Of a stretch of 64,000 nt of DNA, positions 46,838 through 55,390 are shown piece after piece. The stretch covers positions 4,576,746 to 4,640,745 of the forward strand of contig NZ_JAERQZ010000001.1 of NCBI RefSeq assembly GCF_016735515.1, given 5' to 3'. A program made the position numbers and the translations under genes. Position 1 is the first letter of the stretch; every line of letters begins with the position of its first letter. The notes beneath the pieces were generated by a model. It was not told the origin of the DNA. It saw only the letters and a list, made by a program, of their open reading frames with translations, and made no database searches. This stretch comes from Piscinibacter sp. HJYY11. GTDB taxonomy: Bacteria; Pseudomonadota; Gammaproteobacteria; Burkholderiales; Burkholderiaceae_C.

Positions 46838-48021
46838 CAGATGCCCAGCGTGTCCTTGTGTACCAGCAGCATCGACGCGCTCTTCGCGGCGATGCGTTCG
46901 TTCGAGATCATCAGTGACGCGGACAGCACGTCGCGGTAGTGGCGGCCCAGACTGAACGGGCTGTCGTTCTTGTAGCCGAGCACGCCGAGGATCTGGAGCG
47001 CGCGGTGCACGATCTGCGGCGCGGCGTCGGAGCAGGCGATCTTGAGGTTGTTCAGGCGCAGGGCCCAGGCCATGCCCGACAGTTCCTGCTCGGCCTCGGG
47101 GTGATCGGCGATGTCGTCGAAGGCCTGTGCCAGCGATTGCCATTGCGATCTCATCGCCTGCAACTGCGTCAAGACTTCGGCCAGGCGCGTGGCGGTGGGC
47201 GGCACGGTGCCCGGCTTCTTGCGGGCCTCGCCGCGCACGTAGGCGGCGGCGCGCGCGACCGCGTCTGCCGCGATGCCCCACCACAGTGCCGACCAGAGGA
47301 TGTGCGAATACGGCACCATGGTCTGCGCCGAAATGTCGGCGAAGGTGCCAGGCACGATCTGCTCGGCGGGGCCCGACGATTCGAGCCTGAAGCCGGGGCT
47401 GCAGGTGCCGCGCATGCCCAGGGTGTCCCAGGTGGTGGTCTGCGTGAGCGTGGCATCTTCACGCTTCACCAGCACGAGCACCTGGTCGCTGCTGGCCGCG
47501 TCGGCATCGCGGCGGCAGGTCACGAGGATGGCGTCCGCGTGGGCACAGTACGAACCAGTGGTCGCGTCTTTGTTCAGCACGAAGCGCTCGCCCTGCCGTT
47601 CGACGGCGCAAACGCTCGAACGGGTATCGCCGAAGGTGCCCACTTCCGACGTCATCGACGCGAGCAGGATCTGATGGCTGACGATGTCACGCAGGTACTG
47701 TGCAAAGAAGGTGTCCTCGGCTCCATGTCGCACCAGGCAGGCGACCTGGTTGTAGTGCATGGCAAGCACCATGCCGCTGGAGCCGCAGCCTTGTCCGAGG
47801 GTCGCGCACAGGAGGGCCAGTTGCTGCATCGAACAGCCCGCGCCGCCGAAGCGCTGCGGAACCGGTGCGGCCAGCACGCCGGCAGCGCGCAGCGCCGCGA
47901 TCGTTTCCGAGGGGAAGCGCGCCTGGGCATCCACGTCGGCCGCATGTTGCGTTGCGACGGAGGTGCTGATCTCGCGCGTGGCGTTGAGCAGACTGTCGAA
48001 ATGGGAAGTGGGTGCGCTCAT
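46837..48021 (-). CDS. Acyl-CoA/acyl-carrier dehydrogenase-like flavoprotein
   Basis: 394 residues from the ATG at 48021; the 26 codons further upstream in frame look non-coding. ACAD-fold segments: FPSETIAALRAAGVLAAPVP, FGGAGCSMQQLALLCATLG, GSSGMVLAMHYNQVACLV, LLASMTSEVGTFGD, WDTLGMRGTCSPGF and a helical C-terminal half with LQILGVLGYKNDSPFSLGRHYRD. The usual catalytic Glu region is not clear, so the substrate may not be a simple acyl-CoA. It sits in one operon with the aminoacyl-carrier ligase and could oxidise the aminoacyl-S-carrier. That is inference. Confidence 0.82.
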   Translation of the reverse strand: MSAPTSHFDSLLNATREISTSVATQHAADVDAQARFPSETIAALRAAGVLAAPVPQRFGGAGCSMQQLALLCATLGQGCGSSGMVLAMHYNQVACLVRHGAEDTFFAQYLRDIVSHQILLASMTSEVGTFGDTRSSVCAVERQGERFVLNKDATTGSYCAHADAILVTCRRDADAASSDQVLVLVKREDATLTQTTTWDTLGMRGTCSPGFRLESSGPAEQIVPGTFADISAQTMVPYSHILWSALWWGIAADAVARAAAYVRGEARKKPGTVPPTATRLAEVLTQLQAMRSQWQSLAQAFDDIADHPEAEQELSGMAWALRLNNLKIACSDAAPQIVHRALQILGVLGYKNDSPFSLGRHYRDVLSASLMISNERIAAKSASMLLVHKDTLGI

Positions 48022-48144
48022 GTAGAGGGCCGCCGTGCAAGCCGTGCGAACGGTCGGCATCAAGCAATCGGGCAAGGATAGCGCCCGCCCTCGGTTCACC
48101 GCACCCCGCAGATGCAGGCGCGCTCGCTAAGAGGCTCCCTAGGA

Positions 48145-48210
48145 CATGGGACGAAACCCATGACCCCCTCTATGAAGGGGATTTCACAGAGAGGCAGGAT
48201 CACCCATGCT
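48145..48210 (+). promoter_or_regulatory. Divergent promoter region with a perfect CCCCT-N6-AGGGG box
   Basis: The 224 bp between 48021 and 48246 hold two inverted repeats. CATGGG (48145-48150) pairs with CCCATG (48157-48162). CCCCT-CTATGA-AGGGG (48165-48180) is a perfect copy of the shared box. CATGCT (48205-48210) begins 24 bases after the box and is the likely -10 for the gene at 48246. The box ends 65 bp before that ATG, exactly as at 16671. On the minus strand TAGGGA lies at the matching distance and may serve the dehydrogenase gene. Confidence 0.5.
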
Positions 48211-48245
48211 AGCCAGTGTTGCCTGCTCGCAGGATTGAACCAGCC

Positions 48246-48719
48246 ATGTCCCAGACGATCGCTCAACTCCATGTCGCTTCGCCGCCTTCGGCACGGCTTC
48301 GTGTCGGGCTGGACGTGGTGGATGTGCGCCGTGTGAGCGAATCGATGGAACGTTTCGGCCCTCGTTTCGCTCAACGTCTCTTCAGTGACGACGAGATCGC
48401 GTATGCCGCGTCCGGCGAGGGCCAGACTGCCGAGCGCCTGGCCGTTCGGTTCGCGGCAAAGGAGGCCGCCATCAAGGCCTTCGACCTGGCAGAAGCCGGT
48501 GTGAGCTGGCGCGACATCGAGGTCCAGAAATTGCCCAATGGTGCATGCCGCCTGGCGCTGCACGGCCGAGCGGCAGAACAGGCCGAGCGGCTGGGGGTGA
48601 GCGAGATCGCGCTCAGCCTGAGCCACGATGGCGACTTTGCCGCTGCAGTTGTGACGGCACTGGCGGCACCGTTTTCCGAAAAATCGACAACGCAGCAGAT
48701 TGCCCGAGGTACGACATGA
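48246..48719 (+). CDS. 4'-phosphopantetheinyl transferase, AcpS type
   Basis: 157 residues. AcpS signatures: RVGLDVVDVRRVSESMERFG near the N-terminus, with the metal-binding Asp, and RLAVRFAAKEAAIKAFDL with its KEAxxK motif. SEIALSLSHDGDFAAA is the C-terminal strand pair. The enzyme converts apo carrier proteins to the active form with coenzyme A. It overlaps the carrier-protein gene by ATGA, so that protein is the obvious substrate. It may also serve the other carrier domains in the window (NRPS, PKS and the protein at 36531). Confidence 0.92.
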   Translation: MSQTIAQLHVASPPSARLRVGLDVVDVRRVSESMERFGPRFAQRLFSDDEIAYAASGEGQTAERLAVRFAAKEAAIKAFDLAEAGVSWRDIEVQKLPNGACRLALHGRAAEQAERLGVSEIALSLSHDGDFAAAVVTALAAPFSEKSTTQQIARGTT

Positions 48720-48973
48720 ACACCGCAGAAGAGATAGAAGACAAGATCCGGGCAGTGCTGCGCGACCACGCCCGCCTGAACAAGCCCCTGGACCAGATCG
48801 GCCCCACCACCGATCTTTATCAAGCAGGCATGACCTCACACGCGAGCGTCAACGTGATGCTCGCCCTGGAAAGCGCGTTCGACGTCGAATTCGCCGACCA
48901 CATGCTCAAGCGCAGCGTCTTCACCAGCGTTGCATCGATCCGCGATGCCGTCGCCGAACTCACGCACGCTTGA
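48716..48973 (+). CDS. Carrier protein of the aminoacyl-carrier ligase system
   Basis: 85 residues. The phosphopantetheine site is LYQAGMTSHASVNVMLALE, where Ser41 in TSH replaces the usual DSL. This atypical motif is what I recall from the partner carrier proteins of Bll0957-type ligases. The remainder (FDVEFADHMLKRSVFTSVASI) fits carrier-protein helices II-IV. It is coupled to the AcpS gene, and the ligase is on the opposite strand 1.9 kb away. Confidence 0.9.
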   Translation: MNTAEEIEDKIRAVLRDHARLNKPLDQIGPTTDLYQAGMTSHASVNVMLALESAFDVEFADHMLKRSVFTSVASIRDAVAELTHA

Positions 48974-48981
48974 GACTTGAA

Positions 48982-51513
48982 ATGACACCCGCTGCCCCAG
49001 GCGAGCGCCAGCGGGTGGCGCTGGTCGAAGGGTGGCGACTCTGTGCCACCGAGCCAGGCCGGTGTGCCTCCCCCCAGCAACTGGAAGAACTGCCCGCCGA
49101 GGCCTGGGTCTCGGCGCCGCGCCTGGGCACGGCGGCGGCGATGCTGCGCGGTGCCGGCCGCTGGTCGCTCGACGGACCGCCTCGCCGCTTCGACGCCGAA
49201 GACTGGTGGTTCTGCACGAGCTTCGACGTGCCGGCGCGCGATCCAGCCGAGCCGTTCTGGCTGGGCTTCGATGGCCTGGCCACGGTGGCCGAGGTGTGGC
49301 TCAACGGGCAACTGATCCTGCGCAGCAGCAACATGTACCTCGTGCACGAGTGCGAGGTGTCTGCCCACCTGAAGCCCGCCGCCAACCAGCTTGCCATCCG
49401 GTTTCAGGCGCTTGATGCCGTCCTCGGCGAGAAGCGGCCGAGGCCTCGCTGGCGCACGCCGATGGTGGTGCAGCAACAGCTGCGCTGGCACCGCACCACC
49501 TTGCTCGGGCGCACCCCCGGGTGGTCACCGTCGGCGTCGCCCGTCGGCCCGGTCGGCGGCATCTGGTGGGAGCGCCGCCCGACGCTCCGCCTGCTCGATC
49601 CGCAAGTGAGTTCAACACTGGACCCCGCGGGCCGAGGGCATGTGCGAGCCAGCTGCGGCCTGCCCCCGGGCGCGGGCGACGAGGTCGATCGTGTCGAGCT
49701 CGAACTGGCACGTGGCGGCGAAGGATGGCGCACCCCGCTTGCGCCGCGCAACGGTCGCTTCGAGGCCATGCTCAGTCTGGACCATCCGGCCCTGTGGTGG
49801 CCGCACACCCACGGCGAGCCGGCCTTGTACGAGGTGCGGCTCCTCGTTCACCGCCGCGGGGCCGCGCCGCTGGTCCATGCGTTCAGCCCGATCGGCTTTC
49901 GCCGCGTGGAGTCCGACACGAGCGGTGGCCGCTTCCACCTGCGCGTCAACGGGGTGCCGGTGTTCTGCCGCGGTGCCTGCTGGACGCCGCTCGACCCGGT
50001 GTCGCTCGTCAGCGCCCCGTCATCGCTGCGGGCAGCCGTGCAGCAGGCGCGTGACGCCGGCATGAACATGCTCCGCGTCGGCGGCACCATGGTCTACGAA
50101 GGTACGCCGTTCTTCGAGGCCTGCGATGCGCTCGGCGTGCTCGTGTGGCAGGAGTTCATGTTCGCCAACATGGACTACCCGGAGCAGGACGCCGGCTTTC
50201 TCGACAGCGTGCGTGCAGAAGCCGCACAGCAGCTCGCCCGCTGGCGCGGCCATCCCTGCATCGCGGTCGTCTGCGGCAACAGCGAAGCCGAGCAGCAGGC
50301 GGCGATGTGGGGGGCGCCGCGTGAACTGTGGTCCCAGGGACTGTTCGACACCACCTTGCGCGGGTGGGTTGAAGCGGCACTGCCGGAGGTGCCGTACTGG
50401 CCCTCGAGTGCACACGGCGGCGCGTTTCCCCACCAGGCCGATGCCGGCACGGCGTCGTACTACGGCGTGGGCGCCTACCTGCGGCCGCTGGACGACGCCC
50501 GCCGCTCCGACCTCAGCTTTGCCACCGAGTGCCTGGCCTTCGCCAACGTGCCGGACGAGCGCACCGTCGGCCGCATGCCCGGTGGCCATGCGCTGCGCGT
50601 GCATCACCCGGCATGGAAGGAGCGCACGCCGCGCGACCTGAGCGCCGGCTGGGATTTCGAAGACGTGCGAGACCACTACCTCGCGTCGCTCTGGGGCCTG
50701 GACCCGGTGCGCCTGCGCTCGGTCGACCACGACCGTTACCTCGCACTCAGCCGTGTGGTGACGGGCGAGGTGATGGCCGCGGCCTTCAGCGAGTGGCGCC
50801 GGCCCGCGTCGCGTTGCGGTGGGGCGCTGGTGTGGTTCCTGCGGGACCTGTGGGCCGGTGCCGGCTGGGGGCTCGTCGACGACGCCGGCCGGCCCAAGGC
50901 GTGCTATCACGCGTTGCAGCGCACGCTGCAACCCGTCGCCGTGCTGCTCACCGATGAAGGCATGAACGGCGTGGCGGTGCATGTCATCAACGAGCGCGCC
51001 TCGCCGCTGTCGTGCGAGCTCACGCTGCGTCTGTACGGCAACGGCGAAACCCTCGTCGCGGAGGCCGGGTTTCCGCTCGCGGTCCCGGCGCGCAGCGGCG
51101 TCAGCCACGCGTTGGCCGAGCGGCTCTCGGGGTTCACCGACGTCTCGTATGCCTACCGCTTCGGGCCCCCGCCGGTGAGCCTGGTGCACGTCACGATGGC
51201 CGTGCAAGGCGAGACGATCGGCGAGGCCTTCCACTTTCCCGGCGAACGCTCGCTCGCGCCGCAGGAACTGGGGCTCGAGGCCCGCTTCGACCCGGCCCGC
51301 GGAGAACTGCACCTGAGCACGACGCGCTGTGCCCAGTTCGTGCACATCGATGTGGACGAACACCAGCCCGCCGACAACGACTTCCATCTCGCCCCGGGGG
51401 CATCGCGTCGCATCGCCCTGCGGCGCGTTTCGGCACCGAGCGGGCGCGCGTTGAAAGGCTCGGTGTGGGCCGCGAACGCAATCCGGCCCGTGGCGATCTC
51501 GGTGCCGACATGA
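48982..51513 (+). CDS. Glycoside hydrolase family 2, beta-mannosidase-like, no signal peptide
   Basis: 843 residues with GH2 layout: sugar-binding jelly roll first (WWFCTSFDVPA, GLATVAEVWLNGQLI), Ig-like domains, then a TIM barrel from about residue 310 (RLRVNGVPVFCRGACWTPLD-type entry). The acid/base is Glu435 in VVCGNSEAEQQ and the likely nucleophile is Glu516 in FATECLAFANVP. No secretion signal is visible, so it seems cytoplasmic, which is odd for a hydrolase in a biosynthetic operon. It starts 8 bp after the carrier-protein gene and overlaps the next gene by ATGA. It may trim or transglycosylate intermediates. Confidence 0.82.
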   Translation: MTPAAPGERQRVALVEGWRLCATEPGRCASPQQLEELPAEAWVSAPRLGTAAAMLRGAGRWSLDGPPRRFDAEDWWFCTSFDVPARDPAEPFWLGFDGLATVAEVWLNGQLILRSSNMYLVHECEVSAHLKPAANQLAIRFQALDAVLGEKRPRPRWRTPMVVQQQLRWHRTTLLGRTPGWSPSASPVGPVGGIWWERRPTLRLLDPQVSSTLDPAGRGHVRASCGLPPGAGDEVDRVELELARGGEGWRTPLAPRNGRFEAMLSLDHPALWWPHTHGEPALYEVRLLVHRRGAAPLVHAFSPIGFRRVESDTSGGRFHLRVNGVPVFCRGACWTPLDPVSLVSAPSSLRAAVQQARDAGMNMLRVGGTMVYEGTPFFEACDALGVLVWQEFMFANMDYPEQDAGFLDSVRAEAAQQLARWRGHPCIAVVCGNSEAEQQAAMWGAPRELWSQGLFDTTLRGWVEAALPEVPYWPSSAHGGAFPHQADAGTASYYGVGAYLRPLDDARRSDLSFATECLAFANVPDERTVGRMPGGHALRVHHPAWKERTPRDLSAGWDFEDVRDHYLASLWGLDPVRLRSVDHDRYLALSRVVTGEVMAAAFSEWRRPASRCGGALVWFLRDLWAGAGWGLVDDAGRPKACYHALQRTLQPVAVLLTDEGMNGVAVHVINERASPLSCELTLRLYGNGETLVAEAGFPLAVPARSGVSHALAERLSGFTDVSYAYRFGPPPVSLVHVTMAVQGETIGEAFHFPGERSLAPQELGLEARFDPARGELHLSTTRCAQFVHIDVDEHQPADNDFHLAPGASRRIALRRVSAPSGRALKGSVWAANAIRPVAISVPT

Positions 51514-53267
51514 GCCAGGCGCAGCCGTTCTATTTCGGGCCCGACGGGGCCCGGCTCTTCGGCTGGCTGCACCTGCCGGAGCACGACAAGCGGCGCGGCA
51601 TCGGCGTGGTCGTGTGCAACCCCTACGGGTTCGAGGAGGTCTGCGCCCACCGGAGCCTGCGCCACTTCGCCACCGCCTTGAGCGAAGCCGGCCACCCCAC
51701 ACTCCGGTTCGACCATGCCTGCTGCGGCGATTCCGACGGTGACGAGTTCGACCCCGACGTGCCGGCACGCTGGCTGGCCGGCGTGGGCGCGGCCATCGAC
51801 ACCTTGAAGGCTGCGGCGGGTGTGCAGCAGGTCGTGCTGCTGGGCGTGCGCCTCGGTGCCACCTTGGCGGCCCTGGCGGCCGGTTCGCGCGACGACGTGG
51901 CCGGCCTGGTGGCCATCGCCCCGGTCGTGCGCGGCCGCGGCTACATCCGCGAGCTGAGGATGCTCGGGCAATCGGAATCGCCAGCCGGTACCTCGCCACT
52001 CGACGTGCTGGAGTCCGCCGGTTTCGTGATGACCCGCGGCACCGAGGCCTATCTGTCCCAGATCGACTTGCGGCGACTGCCGCAGCCGCCGGCGCCTCGC
52101 GTGCTCATCGTCGAGCGTGACGACTTGGAGTCCGGCCTCGACTGGCACACCGAGCTGCAACGGCAGGGCGTGCAGGTCCAGGTCGAGCGCTGGCCGGGCT
52201 ACGCTGCGATGACCGCAGACCCGCAGCGTGCCGAAGTGCCGCTGCAGATGGTGGACGGCGTGGTGCGCACCGTGGCGCTGTGGGATGCCACGCTCGGCTT
52301 GCCCGCCGTGGCGCCGAAACCCTTGTCTGACCACAGCGTGTTGCACCTCACCCGCGCAGGTGTGCGCGAGACGCCGGTGTGCCTCTCGGCGGGCGGCTCG
52401 GCTTCTCTCTTCGGCGTGCTCACCGAGCCTGACACAGGCCCGCGCCCGCGGGGGCGGCCGGCGGTGCTGATGCTCAACTCGGGCGCGGTGCACCACATCG
52501 GCCCCAACCGACTGTGGGTGCGCCTTGCTCGCCAATGGGCGGCGCGCGGGGTGACGGTGCTGCGCATCGACCTCTCCGGCGTGGGCGACAGTGCGGCGCG
52601 CCCGGGCGCACCGGAGAACGTCGTCTATTCCGCCCATGCGATGCAGGACGTTGCGGATGCGCTCGCCTATCTGCGCGATGGACTGGGTGCGGGCGAGTGC
52701 CACCTGCTGGGCCTGTGCTCTGGCGGCTACCACGCCTTCAAGGCCGCGGTGGCGGGGCAGCCGGTGGCGTCGTCGACGGTCATCAACCCACTCACCTATT
52801 TCTGGCATGACGGCGACACGCTGAGCGACGTGAAGGACTACGAGCTCGGCGCCCTGACCTCGCGCTACCGCGACAAGCTCTTCACCCGCGAGCCCTGGCT
52901 GAAGCTGCTGCGCGGCGAACTCGATGCGCGTGTGATCGTCGAGGTCGCCCTGCGGCGCGCGTGGAGCCACGTGGCCCCGCACCTGCTGCGGCTGGCGCGT
53001 GCGCTGCACGTGCCGATTCGCGATGACCTCGCGGCGGAGCTGACGCAGGCGGTGCAGCGGGGGATCCGCCTGCGCTTCGTGTTCGCCGCGAAGGCGCCGG
53101 GCTATGAGCTGCTGCGCCGGCAGGGCGGCCAGGCGATCGACCGGCTGCTCGAGCGCCAGCTGGCCTCGCTCGATTTCGTGCCCGATGCGGACCACACCTT
53201 CACCCGCCTCGAAGCACGTGAGCGCCTGGTGGCGCTGCTGGACCGCCTGGGGCCCCGCACGGCATGA
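51510..53267 (+). CDS. Double alpha/beta-hydrolase protein with altered nucleophile elbows
   Basis: 585 residues made of two alpha/beta-hydrolase domains. In the first (residues about 1-265) the elbow reads GVRLGATLA, with Arg114 where a Ser would act. In the second (about 300-585) it reads GLCSGGYHA, with Cys403 at the nucleophile position, and DADHTF near the end could supply the His. VVVCNPYGFEE and VLMLNSGAVHHIGPNR are the oxyanion-side strands. The plan recalls exosortase-associated hydrolases, which also carry GxRxG. The first domain looks non-catalytic. A thioesterase or acyltransferase role on the carrier product is possible. Confidence 0.8.
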   Translation: MSQAQPFYFGPDGARLFGWLHLPEHDKRRGIGVVVCNPYGFEEVCAHRSLRHFATALSEAGHPTLRFDHACCGDSDGDEFDPDVPARWLAGVGAAIDTLKAAAGVQQVVLLGVRLGATLAALAAGSRDDVAGLVAIAPVVRGRGYIRELRMLGQSESPAGTSPLDVLESAGFVMTRGTEAYLSQIDLRRLPQPPAPRVLIVERDDLESGLDWHTELQRQGVQVQVERWPGYAAMTADPQRAEVPLQMVDGVVRTVALWDATLGLPAVAPKPLSDHSVLHLTRAGVRETPVCLSAGGSASLFGVLTEPDTGPRPRGRPAVLMLNSGAVHHIGPNRLWVRLARQWAARGVTVLRIDLSGVGDSAARPGAPENVVYSAHAMQDVADALAYLRDGLGAGECHLLGLCSGGYHAFKAAVAGQPVASSTVINPLTYFWHDGDTLSDVKDYELGALTSRYRDKLFTREPWLKLLRGELDARVIVEVALRRAWSHVAPHLLRLARALHVPIRDDLAAELTQAVQRGIRLRFVFAAKAPGYELLRRQGGQAIDRLLERQLASLDFVPDADHTFTRLEARERLVALLDRLGPRTA

Positions 53268-55237
53268 GCGTGCCGCACGGGGAGGGCTATCGTGCCGACC
53301 TCACCGGCCTGCGCGGCATCGCTGTCGTGCTCGTGGTGGCGTTCCACCTGCAGGCCAAGGGTGCGGGCGGCGGCTTCATCGGCGTCGACGTCTTTTTCGT
53401 GCTCTCGGGCTACCTCATGACGCGCATGGTGTGGCAGGGCATGGCCGCGGCGCAGTTCAGCTACCTCGACTACCTCGCAAGGCGAGCGGCGCGCATCTGG
53501 CCGGCGCTGGCGGCGCTGGTGACGGTTCTGCTGCTTGCCGGCGGGGCCTGGTTGCCGCCCTTCGACCTGTTGCGCGTGGCCGAGCAGGGGGCGAGGGCAC
53601 TCACCTTCGTCTCGAACCACTACTTCCTCTCGCACAGCGGTTACATCACGCACGCGGGCGATTCGCTGTGGCTGCTGCACACCTGGTCGCTGTCGGTCGA
53701 GTGGCAGTTCTACCTGCTGTACCCGCTGCTGCTGGTGTTGCTGCTGCGTGGGAGCACCCCAGCGCTGCGACGCCATCGCGCCGCAGCGGTGCTGGGCGTG
53801 GTGCTGCTGGCCTCGCTTGCGTGGCACCTGGTCCTGTCGCGGCGCGGTGCAGAAAGCGGCTTCTTCCTGCTGCCCGCTCGCATGTGGGAACTGCTGGCGG
53901 GTGCCCTCGCGTTTCTCTTGCCCGCCACGCCGCTCGCGCCGCGTTGGCGTCCCTGGGTCAGCCGCCTCGGCGTGGGGCTCGTGCTCGTGGCGGCGCTCCT
54001 GATGGCCCTGGCACGGGTGCGCAGCGTGGGCGCGGGTGCCTGGCTCGTGTTGCCGGTGCTGGGCACCGTGATGGTTGTGGTCGCGCAGGCCGACAACCGC
54101 CTGTTGGGCCACCCGGTGCTTCAGCGCCTGGGGCTGTGGTCGTATTCGATCTACCTCTGGCATTGGCCGTTGATCGTCGGCCTGCGCATGACGGAGATCC
54201 CACACCAGCACCCGGTGCTCAGCGCCGTGGGCGTCGTGGTCGGCGCCGTGCTGCTGGGCTGGGCCTCGTATGCCTGGGTCGAGCGGCCGATGCAGCGCCG
54301 CGCCCGGGGCAGCTGGCGTCTCTTGGCTGGCCCGCTCGTGGCGATGCTGCTCGCCGGGGGTGTCGTGGCGCTCGTCATGGGCACCGACGGGCTTTCGTCA
54401 CGCAAGCCGGGCCGCGGTGATTTCCATGCGGACTACGAGACCGAGGTGATGTCGCGCTACTTCCCGGAGGCCTGCAGCAATTTCAAGAAGCCCCCTCACG
54501 ACATCAAGCCCTGCCTGCTCGACAAAGGCTCCGGCCTGCCGCGCACGCTTGTCATCGGTGACTCGCACGCCGAGCACTTCTATCCGTGGTTCGTCGCACA
54601 CAGCCGGCGGTCCATCGAGTTCTACACCGCCGCCGAGTGCCCACCGGTGCCACGCATGCGCCGCATGCAGCCGGGTTACCACTGCGAAGCCTATGCCGCG
54701 CAGGCGTGGGACAGGGCACAGTCGCCCGACATCGACACCGTGATCGTCTCCGCGCGCTGGGCGACGATCGGCCTCGCCGGTGCGCCGTATTGCCACCTGG
54801 CCGACGCGTCGGCGTGCTCCGTGCCGGCGACTTTGTCGGCCAAGCAAAGCCTGGTGCTCGACGAGCTTCGCAGCGTGATGGCGGCCACGCTTGCCAAGGG
54901 CAAGACCGTGGTGCTCGTCGACAGCGCGCCCGAATCACGGCTTCGCGTGGCCGAGCGCGTGGCCCGCGAGCAGTTCTGGTACGGCGAGGTGCGCCTTGCC
55001 CTGCCGCTGGCGGCCCTGCAGGCACAGACGGCCTGGACCGAACCCTTGTTCAAGGGGTTCGAGTCGAGCCCGCGCTTCCAACGCGTGAGCCTGCGCGATC
55101 GCTTGTGCGGGCCGGTGTGGTGTCGCGTTTATGACGAGACTTTGAAACGCCCGATCTACTTCGACGAAAGCCATTTCGACCCCCTGTGGATCGAACAGCA
55201 GGCCGACCTGTTCGCACGCTTCGTCTCGTCGTCCTGA
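53264..55237 (+). CDS. OafA/YrhL-type acyltransferase with SGNH domain
   Basis: 657 residues. N-terminal acyltransferase-3 domain: YRADLTGLRGIAVVLVVAFHL and FIGVDVFFVLSGYLMT, then HTWSLSVEWQFYLLYPLLL. C-terminal SGNH domain: TLVIGDSHAEHFYPW (catalytic Ser) and YFDESHFDPLW (Asp and His). It is the second such fusion in the window, besides the one at 14509. ATGA overlap with the double hydrolase places it at the end of the 48246-55237 operon. It should O-acylate the glycan in the periplasm. Confidence 0.9.
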   Translation: MSVPHGEGYRADLTGLRGIAVVLVVAFHLQAKGAGGGFIGVDVFFVLSGYLMTRMVWQGMAAAQFSYLDYLARRAARIWPALAALVTVLLLAGGAWLPPFDLLRVAEQGARALTFVSNHYFLSHSGYITHAGDSLWLLHTWSLSVEWQFYLLYPLLLVLLLRGSTPALRRHRAAAVLGVVLLASLAWHLVLSRRGAESGFFLLPARMWELLAGALAFLLPATPLAPRWRPWVSRLGVGLVLVAALLMALARVRSVGAGAWLVLPVLGTVMVVVAQADNRLLGHPVLQRLGLWSYSIYLWHWPLIVGLRMTEIPHQHPVLSAVGVVVGAVLLGWASYAWVERPMQRRARGSWRLLAGPLVAMLLAGGVVALVMGTDGLSSRKPGRGDFHADYETEVMSRYFPEACSNFKKPPHDIKPCLLDKGSGLPRTLVIGDSHAEHFYPWFVAHSRRSIEFYTAAECPPVPRMRRMQPGYHCEAYAAQAWDRAQSPDIDTVIVSARWATIGLAGAPYCHLADASACSVPATLSAKQSLVLDELRSVMAATLAKGKTVVLVDSAPESRLRVAERVAREQFWYGEVRLALPLAALQAQTAWTEPLFKGFESSPRFQRVSLRDRLCGPVWCRVYDETLKRPIYFDESHFDPLWIEQQADLFARFVSSS

Positions 55238-55280
55238 GGCACCGTGCGCTGTGTGCGGAATGTCGCGCCCGGGCGTTGGT

Positions 55281-55348
55281 CCCCGCTCACTCAGGGGGTC
55301 ACGCGGGGCTTGTTGCCAAGCGGTTACGAGAGCTCTCGCCAATACAAT
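55281..55348 (+). promoter_or_regulatory. Candidate promoter and palindromic operator before gmhA
   Basis: TACAAT (55343-55348) is a good -10. Just upstream lies a perfect 12-bp palindrome, CGAGAGCTCTCG (55327-55338), between the -10 and the place of a -35, a typical repressor position. Further up, CCCCG-N7-AGGGG (55281-55297) is a relaxed version of the shared box, but its distance to the -10 (45 bp) differs from the other sites. No clear -35 hexamer is seen. Confidence 0.4.
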
Positions 55349-55390
55349 CTTTTGAGCTTTCCGATCCACACACAGAAGCGAAAGAACCTC

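Noticed and set aside
48145..48162. CATGGG/CCCATG hairpin as a terminator
   Set aside because: No T-tract follows and it lies between two divergent starts; a regulatory role is more likely.
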